Of a stretch of 64,000 nt of DNA, positions 8,639 through 17,265 are shown piece after piece (the first letter of the stretch is position 1; every line of letters begins with the position of its first letter). A program made the translations under genes and the position numbers. Location: contig CAZKHG010000003.1 in the NCBI GenBank assembly GCA_964552655.1, forward strand, positions 62,001 to 126,000, given 5' to 3'. The notes beneath the pieces are model-generated. The model saw only the letters and a program-made list of their open reading frames with translations, searched no databases and was not told where the DNA came from. Source of the stretch: CAZKHG01 sp964552655. GTDB lineage: Bacteria; Bacteroidota; Bacteroidia; Bacteroidales; Tenuifilaceae.

Positions 8639-8869
8639 ATGTCAACCATATCAAAGTATATATGTGAATGTAAGGGTGTTGGAAAATTCGAAATTGTAAA
8701 ATCGGTCAGGAATCTTAATGCTTGCACTTTTGTTGACGTTCAGAACCTAACAAAAGCTGCCACAGGATGTGGCAGATGTAAACCAATGGTAGATAAGATT
8801 ATTAAAGAGGAACTATCCAAAAAAAATATAAGGGAGCAACAGCTCAGGATTAATTTTCAGGGTTGTTAA
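8639..8869 (+). CDS. BFD-like [2Fe-2S]-binding small protein
   Basis: This small protein of 76 residues (ATG at 8639) carries four well-placed cysteines: CEC near residues 10-12 and CGRC in the motif ATGCGRCKPMVDKII. This is the pattern of the BFD/NirB-type helical [2Fe-2S] domain, in which C-x-C and C-x2-C clasp one cluster. In bacterioferritin-associated ferredoxin this domain passes electrons to release stored iron; in other proteins it is an electron-transfer module. Here it stands alone, with no ferritin gene nearby, so the partner is unknown. The gene shares bases of its stop codon with the convergent SirB1-like gene. Confidence 0.75.
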   Translation: MSTISKYICECKGVGKFEIVKSVRNLNACTFVDVQNLTKAATGCGRCKPMVDKIIKEELSKKNIREQQLRINFQGC

Positions 8870-9741
8870 CCTTGAAAACTCTGAATCATGGTAAGAATTT
8901 GTTTTAAATCGGAGACCTTTTCGGTATTACCCATTTTTTCATAAGAAAAGATCAAGCTAAACACCAGCTGGGCAATAGTGGTAGCGTTGGAACATGGTAG
9001 AAAATATTCATCTTTCAGCTCCAACTGTTGTTGTTTAAGGAATTGTTCAATCTCTTTGTGACCCAGTACCGATCCCCGGTTAAAAGGGTTGATATAGAAA
9101 AGAATGCTATTTTTATAATCATTCGGTTCAGATGGTTTAAATCTATCCCGGTATGCAAGAATAAAGTTTTTTGGAAGGTTAACTGTGTAAATTGGCAACC
9201 CGAGCTTTTGGGCAACTACTGAGTAAATAATTGCAAGTGAAACAGGACCACCCTTTTTTGTTGTAATAACCTGATTTATGTAATGATTTTGGGGTGAGAA
9301 AAAATTGGTAGTGTTGCTAATAAACCCATGAACATCGTATATTATATGGTTCAATATTTTTACCTTTTCTAATGCTGTTAAGTTTTTATTGAGCTCCAGC
9401 CATACATCTTTTCTTATTTTCTCAATATTCCGTTCTATTTCATTGTAATGGATCTCCGGGAATTGGTATAGTGCAATATAAAATGCACCTTCCAGGAGAT
9501 TTTGAGTCCCGCTATTGAGCCATTGCGAAATATTTTTTAGAGTATAATTTAGCTGTATGGTATGGATTAAATTCTCAATGCGGGTTTGTACAAGGTTATT
9601 TCCAGAGGTTTCCCAGTTTTTTTCCAGAAAAGGGATAACTGAAATTCCACCATTTACTATTTTTTCTGATATTGAGGAATACACCTCTTTATCAGGATCA
9701 TCTAACAGGGCAATCAGCGCATTTAATTCTTTCTCTTCCAT
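8866..9741 (-). CDS. SirB1-like / transglutaminase-like family protein
   Basis: A cytoplasmic protein of 291 residues. The N-terminal part (about 1-110) is helical and resembles HEAT-like or SirB1 N-terminal regions (MEEKELNALIALLDDPDKEVY). The transglutaminase-like core (about 120-230) contains ILNHIIYDVHGF, then KKGGPVSLAIIYSVVAQKLGLPI and VNLPKNFILAYRD. The position of the catalytic cysteine of true transglutaminases is occupied by Pro/Val (GGPVSLAI), as in SirB1 proteins, so enzymatic transglutaminase activity is unlikely. The role in the cell is not known to me. It is 12 bp downstream of the phosphorylase gene and probably in one operon with it. Confidence 0.75.
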   Translation of the reverse strand: MEEKELNALIALLDDPDKEVYSSISEKIVNGGISVIPFLEKNWETSGNNLVQTRIENLIHTIQLNYTLKNISQWLNSGTQNLLEGAFYIALYQFPEIHYNEIERNIEKIRKDVWLELNKNLTALEKVKILNHIIYDVHGFISNTTNFFSPQNHYINQVITTKKGGPVSLAIIYSVVAQKLGLPIYTVNLPKNFILAYRDRFKPSEPNDYKNSILFYINPFNRGSVLGHKEIEQFLKQQQLELKDEYFLPCSNATTIAQLVFSLIFSYEKMGNTEKVSDLKQILTMIQSFQG

Positions 9742-9753
9742 TGATAAGGGCTA

Positions 9754-10626
9754 TCATTGGGTTAATTTTTCCAGAGTATTCTCAATGAGTTTTTTAATGC
9801 CAGGTGAATAGTCCTTTGTTGCATCTTTAAGAATTCTATTTGCAATTATAACACAGATTGTAACAGATGAATGCCCCATCAATCGCGAAAGTCCATTAAT
9901 CGCTGAACTTTCCATTTCGAAATTGGTAATTTTATAACCCTTATACCTGAACGATTCGATTTTATTATTTAGTTCTGCATCCATTAGTGGCAGCCGAAGA
10001 ACTCTGCCTTGTGGTCCATAAAATCCCGGGGCTGAGATAGTAACACCTTTAATTATAAACTCTGTAAATAAATTGATAAGGGACTCTGATGATCTTGTAA
10101 AGTAGGGTTTTGCAAACAGTGGGTTCCATCCGGTGTGTTTCAGAAAAGCCTGCTCCATTTCCAGGTCGCAAATTTCATTGCGATTTGCATAGAAATTCAG
10201 AAGCCCATCAAACCCAATGCTAATTTCAGTTAACAGAAAACTCCCGACGGGAATATCGGGTTGCATTGCCCCAGATGTACCCAACCTGACCAGGTTTAAT
10301 TTTTTAAAATTGTCTTTGACGGTTCTCTTTTTTAAATCAATATTTGCCAAAGCATCGAGCTCATTAACAACTATGTCAATATTATCAGTTCCAATGCCTG
10401 TGGATATTACCGAAACCCGTTTCCCATTGAAAAGGCCGGTCGCGGTTTTAAATTCACGGTTAGATACAGTAAATTCAATCTTTGAAAAGAAAGAAGATAC
10501 AGTATCAACTCTGCCAGGGTCGCCAACAAGAATAATATCCTCGGCAATCTGATCGGGATGCAAATGGAGGTGAAAAATGCTCCCATTGGAGTTGATAATT
10601 AATTCTGATGATTCAATAATGCGCAT
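9754..10626 (-). CDS. Nucleoside phosphorylase (uridine phosphorylase-like, PNP/UDP family 1)
   Basis: This enzyme cleaves a nucleoside with phosphate to base and ribose-1-phosphate in nucleoside salvage. It has 290 residues. Visible PNP/UDP family motifs are the phosphate-binding VGDPGRVDTV near 35-44, the glycine-rich STGIGTDNIDIVVNEL near 75-90, RLGTSGAMQPDIPVGSFLL near 114-132, and the ribose/base site TNFEMESSAINGLSRLMG near 237-254 with the catalytic-type glutamate. The family includes uridine phosphorylase and AMP/nucleosidase-like members. Substrate specificity cannot be read reliably, so I do not assign a gene symbol. It is the first gene of a two-gene minus-strand unit. Confidence 0.85.
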   Translation of the reverse strand: MRIIESSELIINSNGSIFHLHLHPDQIAEDIILVGDPGRVDTVSSFFSKIEFTVSNREFKTATGLFNGKRVSVISTGIGTDNIDIVVNELDALANIDLKKRTVKDNFKKLNLVRLGTSGAMQPDIPVGSFLLTEISIGFDGLLNFYANRNEICDLEMEQAFLKHTGWNPLFAKPYFTRSSESLINLFTEFIIKGVTISAPGFYGPQGRVLRLPLMDAELNNKIESFRYKGYKITNFEMESSAINGLSRLMGHSSVTICVIIANRILKDATKDYSPGIKKLIENTLEKLTQ

Positions 10627-10776
10627 AACATACCCATTAAAATTAGTTAGCTAAGGTAGAAAAATCAATTAAAAATGTTTATATCATATCGATCATTCTT
10701 GTGGTTTTGCAAGTTTTAACTTTATTCTGATTCCATTTCAGCAATAAAGAACTAATTTTGCCAAAAAAATAGTGAA

Positions 10777-11241
10777 ATGATTCAAAGAATTCAATCCATT
10801 TACCTTTTAATTGCTGCTTTCATAATTATTTTAGCGTACTTTTTACCATTTGCCACCTTTAATGCTGATGCAGATTTACCTCAGTATATTTTAAGGGTTA
10901 AAGGGTTTATACAAGCGGGGGAGGAATCGAAAATTATGTTTCGGGTTTGGCCTGTTGCAATTTTACTGACAATTTCAGTGTTATTATCTCTTGTTACCAT
11001 TTTTTTATATAAGAAAAGGCTATTACAGATTAGGTTGAGTATAGCTAATATCATTTTTTTATTGGGATCATTTGGATTAGCACTTTTCTATATAAATGAT
11101 GTTAAAAAAATGTTGAAAATTGAACCTCATTACGATTTCTCACTAATCTTACCAATAATCGCTATTATTCTGCTATACCTTGCAATAAGAGGGATCGCAA
11201 AAGATGAAAAATTAGTTCGGTCGTTGGATCGGTTAAGGTAG
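10777..11241 (+). CDS. DUF4293 family membrane protein
   Basis: An integral membrane protein of 154 residues with four predicted helices (about 5-25, 60-80, 87-107 and 120-140). The N-terminus MIQRIQSIYLLIAA is characteristic of the DUF4293 family, found almost only in Bacteroidota. It has a soluble loop of about 35 residues after the first helix. No function is established. A TAATTTTG motif at 10753-10760 could be the -7 element of its promoter, though no -33 element is clear. The gene ends 11 bp before the assembly gap. Confidence 0.85.
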   Translation: MIQRIQSIYLLIAAFIIILAYFLPFATFNADADLPQYILRVKGFIQAGEESKIMFRVWPVAILLTISVLLSLVTIFLYKKRLLQIRLSIANIIFLLGSFGLALFYINDVKKMLKIEPHYDFSLILPIIAIILLYLAIRGIAKDEKLVRSLDRLR

Positions 11242-11252
11242 TTTACCTGTAA

Positions 11253-11352
11253 NNNNNNNNNNNNNNNNNNNNNNNNNNNNNNNNNNNNNNNNNNNNNNNN
11301 NNNNNNNNNNNNNNNNNNNNNNNNNNNNNNNNNNNNNNNNNNNNNNNNNNNN
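11253..11352. other. Assembly gap (100 N)
   Basis: A run of exactly 100 N marks a scaffold join of unknown real length. The 5' part of the following flavodoxin-fold gene is lost in it, and further genes may be missing. Confidence 0.99.
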
Positions 11353-11790
11353 ATTAAAAAATGCCGTGGATGTTTTGGGTGCTGGGTACTAACACCGGGT
11401 GAGTGTGTGGTGAAAGATGATTCTCAGGCAATATGCAGGTTGTTTATCAATTCTGACCTGGTAATTTTTCTTACGCCAGTAGTTTATGGCGGGTATTCCA
11501 GCGTTTTAAAAAAGATGATTGATAAGATAATCCCCTTGATCTCCCCGTTTTTTAACCAGTATTCCGGCGAAACGCACCATTACCCCCGTTACAAAAAATA
11601 TCCAAAGTTACTTGGTATAGGAATTCAAAATTACCCTGATCAAGAGGAAGAAAAATGTTTCAAAAATATCATTTATAGAAACTCCCTTAATTTTCATAGC
11701 CCACATGCTGATTCAACGGTAATTTCAATTAAAGAAGATGAATTATCCTTTAAAGGGGAAGTTCTTAACCTTATTAATAAAAGTTTATGA
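11353..11790 (+). CDS. NAD(P)H-dependent FMN reductase / flavodoxin-fold protein (5' truncated by gap)
   Basis: The frame is open from the gap edge and gives at least 145 residues. It begins IKKCRGCFGCWVLTPGECVV, which has the C-x2-C-x2-C spacing of the flavodoxin-fold 'iron-sulfur flavoprotein-like' reductases, usually near residue 45 of the full protein. It continues SDLVIFLTPVVYGGYSSVLKKMIDK, the FMN-binding loop region. A GTG at 11407 could be read as a start, but the conserved cysteine motif upstream shows that the gene really begins in the gap. It overlaps the next gene by 4 bp (ATGA), so the two are coupled. Substrate unknown. Confidence 0.75.
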   Translation: MKKCRGCFGCWVLTPGECVVKDDSQAICRLFINSDLVIFLTPVVYGGYSSVLKKMIDKIIPLISPFFNQYSGETHHYPRYKKYPKLLGIGIQNYPDQEEEKCFKNIIYRNSLNFHSPHADSTVISIKEDELSFKGEVLNLINKSL

Positions 11791-12449
11791 AACCCAAAAC
11801 AGCATTGCTATTATCAGGTAGCCCCAAAATTACTAGGAGTGCATCCGTTAACCTGGGGTCTCTTTTGTTGATGAAATTAGAAAAATTTGGATACAATTCC
11901 GAAAGGATAAATGTAAATACATCAATCCGGGCAAATGCGATGAACGATTTGATCTGTAAAGTGAATGGATCGGATGTGCTGATTATTTCCAGCCCTCTGT
12001 ATGTTGACTCTTTGCCTGCTCCCCTAATTTCTTTCCTTGAGTGCTATAAAAATGATAATATCAATCAAAATAAGAGGTTGATAGCCATTATTAACTCTGG
12101 TTTTCCTGAGCCCCATCAGAATAGTTCTGCAATAGAAATTCTTCGACTTTTTGCCAAAAGAAATGGTTTTACCTGGCTTGGAGGATTTGCAATTGGCGGT
12201 GGAGGCGCTTTAACAAATGCCGATTTAAATAAAACTAAATTGGCTAAAAATATTGTAAGTGCTTTTGAAGAGTCGGCAATTTGTATTAATGAAGGGAAAA
12301 TGATCCCAGCCTCAATTATAGAATTGGGATCAAAAGAGATCATGCCAGCAAGACTTTACACTTTTTTTGGTCAACTGGGGTGGATTTTGCAGTCTTTAAA
12401 GTACAAAACAACTTTCAGGTTGTGGGCTAAACCTTATAAGTTCACTTAG
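11787..12449 (+). CDS. NAD(P)H-dependent FMN reductase-like flavodoxin-fold protein
   Basis: The product has 220 residues with a flavodoxin fold. The first strand and phosphate loop are ALLLSGSPKITRSASVNLG (about 5-23), followed by the FMN loop LIISSPLYVDSLPAPLISFLE (about 66-86) and INSGFPEPHQN (about 104-114). It lacks the cysteine cluster of its upstream partner. Together they look like a two-gene unit of paralogous flavin reductases. Such enzymes reduce quinones, nitro compounds or iron-sulfur partners, but nothing here shows the substrate. It converges on ygfK with 9 bp between the stop codons. Confidence 0.75.
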   Translation: MKPKTALLLSGSPKITRSASVNLGSLLLMKLEKFGYNSERINVNTSIRANAMNDLICKVNGSDVLIISSPLYVDSLPAPLISFLECYKNDNINQNKRLIAIINSGFPEPHQNSSAIEILRLFAKRNGFTWLGGFAIGGGGALTNADLNKTKLAKNIVSAFEESAICINEGKMIPASIIELGSKEIMPARLYTFFGQLGWILQSLKYKTTFRLWAKPYKFT

Positions 12450-12458
12450 CAAGTCATA

Positions 12459-15400
12459 TTAAGCAAAAGTTAGATTCTTTGCTCCTTTTAAAATCACACT
12501 CATAGTTGCGGCCTCCGTAAGGTGAATCTCTTTTACACAATTTGTTTTACTTTTTACCTCCTTGATTCTTAAATCACCAGTGTTTAACCGCACGAATACA
12601 AAATCAGTTTCGTATATCAGCTCATCATTTATTTCGGTTAATGTTTTTAACCCCCCGGTTTCTTTGAAAATCAGCACATTTCTATCTTTCAGTTTTGAAA
12701 GATAATACCCCCTCTCATTTTCTTTAAATGATTTTAGGGTGAGGTGTATTTTCGGTTTATCCTTATAAGGCGCACTTGAAGTGGGGCAGAAAGTGTCACA
12801 ATTACCACATTCGTTGCAGAAATTTGCAATGTTCAATATCTGGTAGGGTTGTCTAACCTCAAAAATGGTATCAGTGGTTATTTCAAAATGACTATCCTCG
12901 CTAAGAACTGCTTTTTCTAAGTTATAAGATATAGGTTTAATATCGTATGAATAGTTGGCTAAATTCGGACAAACTGTTGTACAAATATTGCAAATCTCAT
13001 CGCAGTATAAACATCTGTCCGATTCCTCTACAATAGTGTTTTTATCAAGGGTCTCATTTACCAGTGCGAAGTTCTTCCGATCGGTCAGCGGCGTTTCGTT
13101 TAATAAAGGTGCATGTTTTCGTAAAGATCGCTTGATGATAAGATCCTTTTTATTGAGGTTTTTAATATTTTTTTGATATAAATTAATAAAGTCAATTCCA
13201 GCCTGCCTGATAATTTGCTCGGCAGCTTTTCTGCCGTCCCCAATAGCGTTTATTGCAGTAGAGGCACCCCTCAGTGCATCCCCGCCAATGTAAACGTTCC
13301 CCAGTTTTGTTTTATAGGACTTTGTATCAGCTTTTAGCAGATCGGTAGTTGCAAAATCAATATTTAGGGTTTGGCCAATGGCCGGGATTATTGTATCGCA
13401 GGGTATCTCAAATTCTGAGTTCTCAATTTTCCGGGGTTGCAATCTTCCCCTGGTATCTTTACCCGTAAATTCCATCTTGCTGCACAGCAGAGCGGTAACT
13501 TTCCCATCAATAGATATAACTTTTTCAGGAGCAACCATTTCAACTATGTTGATGCCTTCGTCAATTACTGCTTTGATCTCCCCCTGATCGGCGGGCATTT
13601 CATTTACTGTTCTACGATAAACAATAGTGACTTTGCCCTCTTTCCCAACTAGGCGAAAAGCCGTTCGGGCGGCATCCATAGCAGTATTGCCCCCACCAAT
13701 TATTATTACGTTTTTCCCTACTCCTGAAAAATTTCCTTGCTTTACTTTGAATAAAAATTCCAATGGATCAATCACCCCGGATGAATTGATCCCTTCAATG
13801 TTTAGACTGGTTGATATTTGTGCGCCAACTCCAATATAAATGAAGTTAAAGTCCTTTTTTAAATCGTGAAACTTATTATAATCCACTTTTTGGTTGTAGT
13901 GAATATTTACCCCCAGATCCATAACTCTTTTAAAGTCTTTTGCAATGGCTTCTTCTGTCAGCCTGAAACCGGGAATTGCAAATTGGACCATTCCTCCGGC
14001 TTTCGATTTTGTTTCAAAAATATCAACAGTAAATCCGGCCAATGCCAAATAGTAGGCACATGACAATCCTGAAGGACCAGCTCCAACAATTGCCACTTTA
14101 AAACGATTCTTAACAGCAGGTGTAAGTTTAACTTCTTCCTGTTCAGAAATGAATCGTTTCACTTCGCGTATAAGCAGTGGGCTATCGTAGTTGATCCTGG
14201 TACATTTACCCTGGCATAAATGATCGCAAACCATCCCGGTTATTGACGGGAAAGGGTTTGTCCGGAGTATTATTTCAAAAGCTTTGCTGAATTGATTGGT
14301 GGCTGTATAGTACAAATAATCAGGAATGTCCTGATTGGTAGCGCAGGTTTCACGGCATGGAGCGGCGATGCAATCGAAATAGTCTAACTCCCGTTTGCTC
14401 TTTATATCAGGTGTTTTAATATAAATTCGTTTGTAATCATCACCCTCAAATACTTCTTCAGCATAGTTAATCAGGTTAGATAAGGCAGCGCTTTTAAATG
14501 ACTCCTTGTTTGAGGCTTTAATTACATACTCTTCAGTAGTGTTAACCCCGATTAAACTGAAACTCTCATTAAGTTGGTCGAAATACTGCTTTAATCTCAT
14601 GTATCCCCCGGGTTTGAGTAAATCTGAACACACGGTTACTGTTTTAAAGCCGCACTTAATGATATCCGCAATGTTGAACGCATTAACCCCAGCTGAAAAC
14701 GAAAGTTGTAATTCTCCTTGAAATTCTTCCTGAAGCTTTCTGGCAACATTTATTGATATTGGATGAAGGGCCCGACCGCTCATATACATCATATCAACAT
14801 TGTCGTCAAATTTATCCTTGTTATTGACAGATTCCAGGGTGTTGGTTAGTTTTAACCCGAATTGAAGTTTATTATCCAAGGCTGTTTTTTGCAGTGATTT
14901 AATAATTTTTACAGCATCAGGATATTTTAAATCATGCTCAAATGCAATATCAGGTACAATTGTTTTAAAATTCAGTTTCTCATTGAGTATATCCCTTAGT
15001 TTTTCGGATCCAAGAAGTGTTGGATTCAGTTTTACGTAGGTGTGCAAGTGTTTCTTCCCCAAAAGATACTTGGCGATATCTTCAATCTCATTTGCAGGGC
15101 AACCGTGCATTGTAGATAAAGTAATATTATCAGAAATTCTTGAGGGGATTGTTATCTCTTTGATTTTAGGGTAAATAGCCTCAATTTCATCTTTCTTCTC
15201 ATTGATTTCCAGACTGCTGTCCTGCATCTTATCTAAAAACCACTGAACGTTGTGGTTCATTATTCCTTGCAGGTTATATCCTACACTCATATTAAAAATT
15301 GTCCCAATTTCTTTTAACCAACCAAACTTATGGTTAAGAACATGAATTAATACCCAGGCATTTAGATATTCATTATAACTTTCATGAATTTTCAACTCCT

Positions 15401-15737
15401 GTGACCATTCACAATTGTAGCCTTCATCCTGCATATCTATACATGGCTTTGGCACTTTCAACTCATCAAGTGTCTGAACTGTTTTGAGTTCTATATACCT
15501 GGCGCCCATTAACCAGGCACCTATTATATTCTGAGCCATTTGCGAATGGGGTCCTGCTGCAACTCCAATGGGGTTATGTAGGTATTGATTAAATATATTG
15601 GTAGATAGATAGTTACGCTCTTTTGAAATGTAAAACAGTTCCTCTGGTATGCCAAAAATACTTTTGTGTTGGCTGTACTCTTCGAGAATAATTTGGAGCA
15701 GCTGTTTCAATGAAATGGGATGAAATTTGTCGGACAT
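12459..15737 (-). CDS. ygfK: YgfK-type oxidoreductase (putative selenate reductase subunit YgfK)
   Basis: A large 1092-residue flavo/iron-sulfur protein, collinear with YgfK. Residues 1-440 form a dihydroorotate-dehydrogenase-like barrel (NPIGVAAGPHSQMAQNII). About 465-545 form a cysteine-rich domain like that of dihydropyrimidine dehydrogenase or GltD (CIAAPCRETCATNQDIP, VCDHLCQGKC). About 547-880 form an FAD/NADPH domain (VAIVGAGPSGLSCAYYLA and VIIIGGGNTAMDAARTAFR). The C-terminus has cysteine clusters (CLYCDEICNICTTVCP and CNECGNCDTFCP). In enterobacteria and gut anaerobes ygfK lies in clusters linked to anaerobic purine or urate breakdown and selenium-dependent hydroxylases. Here the other cluster genes are absent. 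It diverges from the MocA-like gene (187 bp). The family call is strong; the reaction in this organism is unknown. Confidence 0.88.
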   Translation of the reverse strand: MSDKFHPISLKQLLQIILEEYSQHKSIFGIPEELFYISKERNYLSTNIFNQYLHNPIGVAAGPHSQMAQNIIGAWLMGARYIELKTVQTLDELKVPKPCIDMQDEGYNCEWSQELKIHESYNEYLNAWVLIHVLNHKFGWLKEIGTIFNMSVGYNLQGIMNHNVQWFLDKMQDSSLEINEKKDEIEAIYPKIKEITIPSRISDNITLSTMHGCPANEIEDIAKYLLGKKHLHTYVKLNPTLLGSEKLRDILNEKLNFKTIVPDIAFEHDLKYPDAVKIIKSLQKTALDNKLQFGLKLTNTLESVNNKDKFDDNVDMMYMSGRALHPISINVARKLQEEFQGELQLSFSAGVNAFNIADIIKCGFKTVTVCSDLLKPGGYMRLKQYFDQLNESFSLIGVNTTEEYVIKASNKESFKSAALSNLINYAEEVFEGDDYKRIYIKTPDIKSKRELDYFDCIAAPCRETCATNQDIPDYLYYTATNQFSKAFEIILRTNPFPSITGMVCDHLCQGKCTRINYDSPLLIREVKRFISEQEEVKLTPAVKNRFKVAIVGAGPSGLSCAYYLALAGFTVDIFETKSKAGGMVQFAIPGFRLTEEAIAKDFKRVMDLGVNIHYNQKVDYNKFHDLKKDFNFIYIGVGAQISTSLNIEGINSSGVIDPLEFLFKVKQGNFSGVGKNVIIIGGGNTAMDAARTAFRLVGKEGKVTIVYRRTVNEMPADQGEIKAVIDEGINIVEMVAPEKVISIDGKVTALLCSKMEFTGKDTRGRLQPRKIENSEFEIPCDTIIPAIGQTLNIDFATTDLLKADTKSYKTKLGNVYIGGDALRGASTAINAIGDGRKAAEQIIRQAGIDFINLYQKNIKNLNKKDLIIKRSLRKHAPLLNETPLTDRKNFALVNETLDKNTIVEESDRCLYCDEICNICTTVCPNLANYSYDIKPISYNLEKAVLSEDSHFEITTDTIFEVRQPYQILNIANFCNECGNCDTFCPTSSAPYKDKPKIHLTLKSFKENERGYYLSKLKDRNVLIFKETGGLKTLTEINDELIYETDFVFVRLNTGDLRIKEVKSKTNCVKEIHLTEAATMSVILKGAKNLTFA

Positions 15738-15924
15738 GGCTAATTAAATTTTAATAACCCTGATACATTTCCTGAAGTAAGATATTCTCTAAGTAAAATT
15801 ACAGATAATCAGATAGATATGTATATTTACATTGAGAATTGCTAAACAAATCTAAAGAAATCAAAGAATAAAATTGTAAAAAACTTACTTTTAAATGCTT
15901 TTTTGGGAAAATCAAATATGATAG

Positions 15925-16548
15925 ATGGAGAACAACAAAAAATATTCTGCTATTATACTTGCTGCCGGAAAATCTGCAAGAATGGGTGTTCCCAAGTTTT
16001 CTCTAAAATTTGATTCAACCTTAACATTCCTGGAGCATATTGTTAACCAATACTTTAAATTTGGCTGTGATGAGATTCTGGTGGTATTAAACCCTGATGG
16101 GGCGGAGTTGTTAACTACGCTGCAGTTGAACCTCCCAAAAAACATCAAATTAATTGTTAACCCACATCCTGCATGGGAGAGGTTTTACTCCTTAAAACTT
16201 GGTGTAGCTGGGCTTCCTTCAATAAAATCTGTTTTTGTAAGCAATATAGATAACCCATTTATTGGGATAGATTTATTACAATCTCTTATAAGTAATAGTT
16301 TATCAGCGGATTATATTTACCCTGCATTTCAGGGAAGGGGAGGACACCCCATTTTACTTGCTGAAAAGCTTGTTAGCCGAATTCTTGATGAGCCTAAAAA
16401 TGAAATTCATCTCAGAGAGTTTCTGAGAGGTTTTTCGAGTAAAGCCATTGAGGTTGATGATAACAAGATATTGGTGAATATCAATACCTACGAACAATAT
16501 ATAAACCTATTTCCCCAGGAGATCAAGCATCCCGTTAATAAAAGTTAG
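15925..16548 (+). CDS. MocA-like nucleotidyltransferase (NTP_transf_3)
   Basis: The product has 207 residues and the nucleotide-binding signature IILAAGKSARMGVPKFSLKF at about 11-30. The form LAAG-x-S-x-RMG-x-PK resembles MocA and YgfJ rather than MobA. Later motifs are VFVSNIDNPFI (metal-binding Asp) and GRGGHPILL (about 135-145). MocA transfers CMP to molybdenum cofactor for enzymes of the xanthine-dehydrogenase family. No such hydroxylase is encoded in the window, though ygfK diverges from it and YgfJ/YgfK often share clusters. An alternative is a sugar-phosphate nucleotidyltransferase. The last 42 bp overlap the 3' end of the convergent hydrogenase-like small subunit gene. Confidence 0.7.
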   Translation: MENNKKYSAIILAAGKSARMGVPKFSLKFDSTLTFLEHIVNQYFKFGCDEILVVLNPDGAELLTTLQLNLPKNIKLIVNPHPAWERFYSLKLGVAGLPSIKSVFVSNIDNPFIGIDLLQSLISNSLSADYIYPAFQGRGGHPILLAEKLVSRILDEPKNEIHLREFLRGFSSKAIEVDDNKILVNINTYEQYINLFPQEIKHPVNKS

Positions 16549-17253
16549 TGGGTGTACCGGATTCCCGGGAATATACAAATCGGGTTTATGTTTATCGAGA
16601 AAAGACCTGTCCAGGGCGGGTGAACCGGCAAAAATTCCACCGCTGATAGCATCAACACCAGCCAGAACAATAATTTTGGGCTCGGGTATTGCTTCGTAAG
16701 TTAGCTCCAGGGCCCTTGCCATATTTTGATTAATCGGTCCGGTAATTACAATTCCATCGGCATGTCGGGGCGATGCAACAAATTCAATCCCGAAGCGGCC
16801 AATATCAAATTGAACATTCCCGCTGGCATTGAGTTCAAGTTCACAACTGTTATCGCCTGCTGCGGAAACCTGTCGCAACTTTAAAGAGTGTCTGAAATAT
16901 TTTCTAATTTCAGGTCTGATAAGTGATTCGTTTATTTGAATTGGGTTTTTATCCCCTTCTTTTACAATGAGATTCTCTAAGGTGTTTGTTGATAATTTAT
17001 AATCCTTTGTAAAGCTAATTTTTTCCGGGTATTTGAAAGAACATTCACCACAAAAATTGCATTTTCCAAGATTGATGCTTAATGGGTTAATTTCAATTGC
17101 TCCCATTGGGCAAACTGCTTGTATAGCCCGATCATCTGCCTTTAAAGGACTAATAACAGGTCTTCCCCTGAATACACCTGGAACTTCTACTGTTTTTACA
17201 TTAGGAATATACTGTTTCCCCTGATGGAATAGTATTTTTAGGTTATCTAACAT
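16507..17253 (-). CDS. Hyf/complex I-type small subunit (HyfI/NuoB-like) fused to a ferredoxin domain, with degenerate cluster ligands
   Basis: This 248-residue protein joins a ferredoxin-like domain (about 30-90) to a NuoB/HyfI-like domain (about 125-248). In the ferredoxin part only C48, C65, C68 and C71 remain, exactly the set for the second [4Fe-4S] cluster. The first CxxCxxC motif is gone and position 75 is Tyr. In the NuoB part the fold motifs FDIGRFGIEFVASPRHADGI and IPEPKIIVLAG are clear. The four expected N2-type ligand positions read D134, C137, D201 and N231, so three cysteines are lost. It is the last gene of the operon, 12 bp after the large subunit. I infer that it still docks to the large subunit but cannot carry the normal proximal cluster. 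Confidence 0.85.
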   Translation of the reverse strand: MLDNLKILFHQGKQYIPNVKTVEVPGVFRGRPVISPLKADDRAIQAVCPMGAIEINPLSINLGKCNFCGECSFKYPEKISFTKDYKLSTNTLENLIVKEGDKNPIQINESLIRPEIRKYFRHSLKLRQVSAAGDNSCELELNASGNVQFDIGRFGIEFVASPRHADGIVITGPINQNMARALELTYEAIPEPKIIVLAGVDAISGGIFAGSPALDRSFLDKHKPDLYIPGNPVHPLTFINGMLDLLGK

Positions 17254-17265
17254 AACTTCAACTTT

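Noticed and set aside
8866..9741. Active transglutaminase
   Set aside because: The catalytic cysteine position is not cysteine (GGPVSLAI), as in SirB1 proteins.
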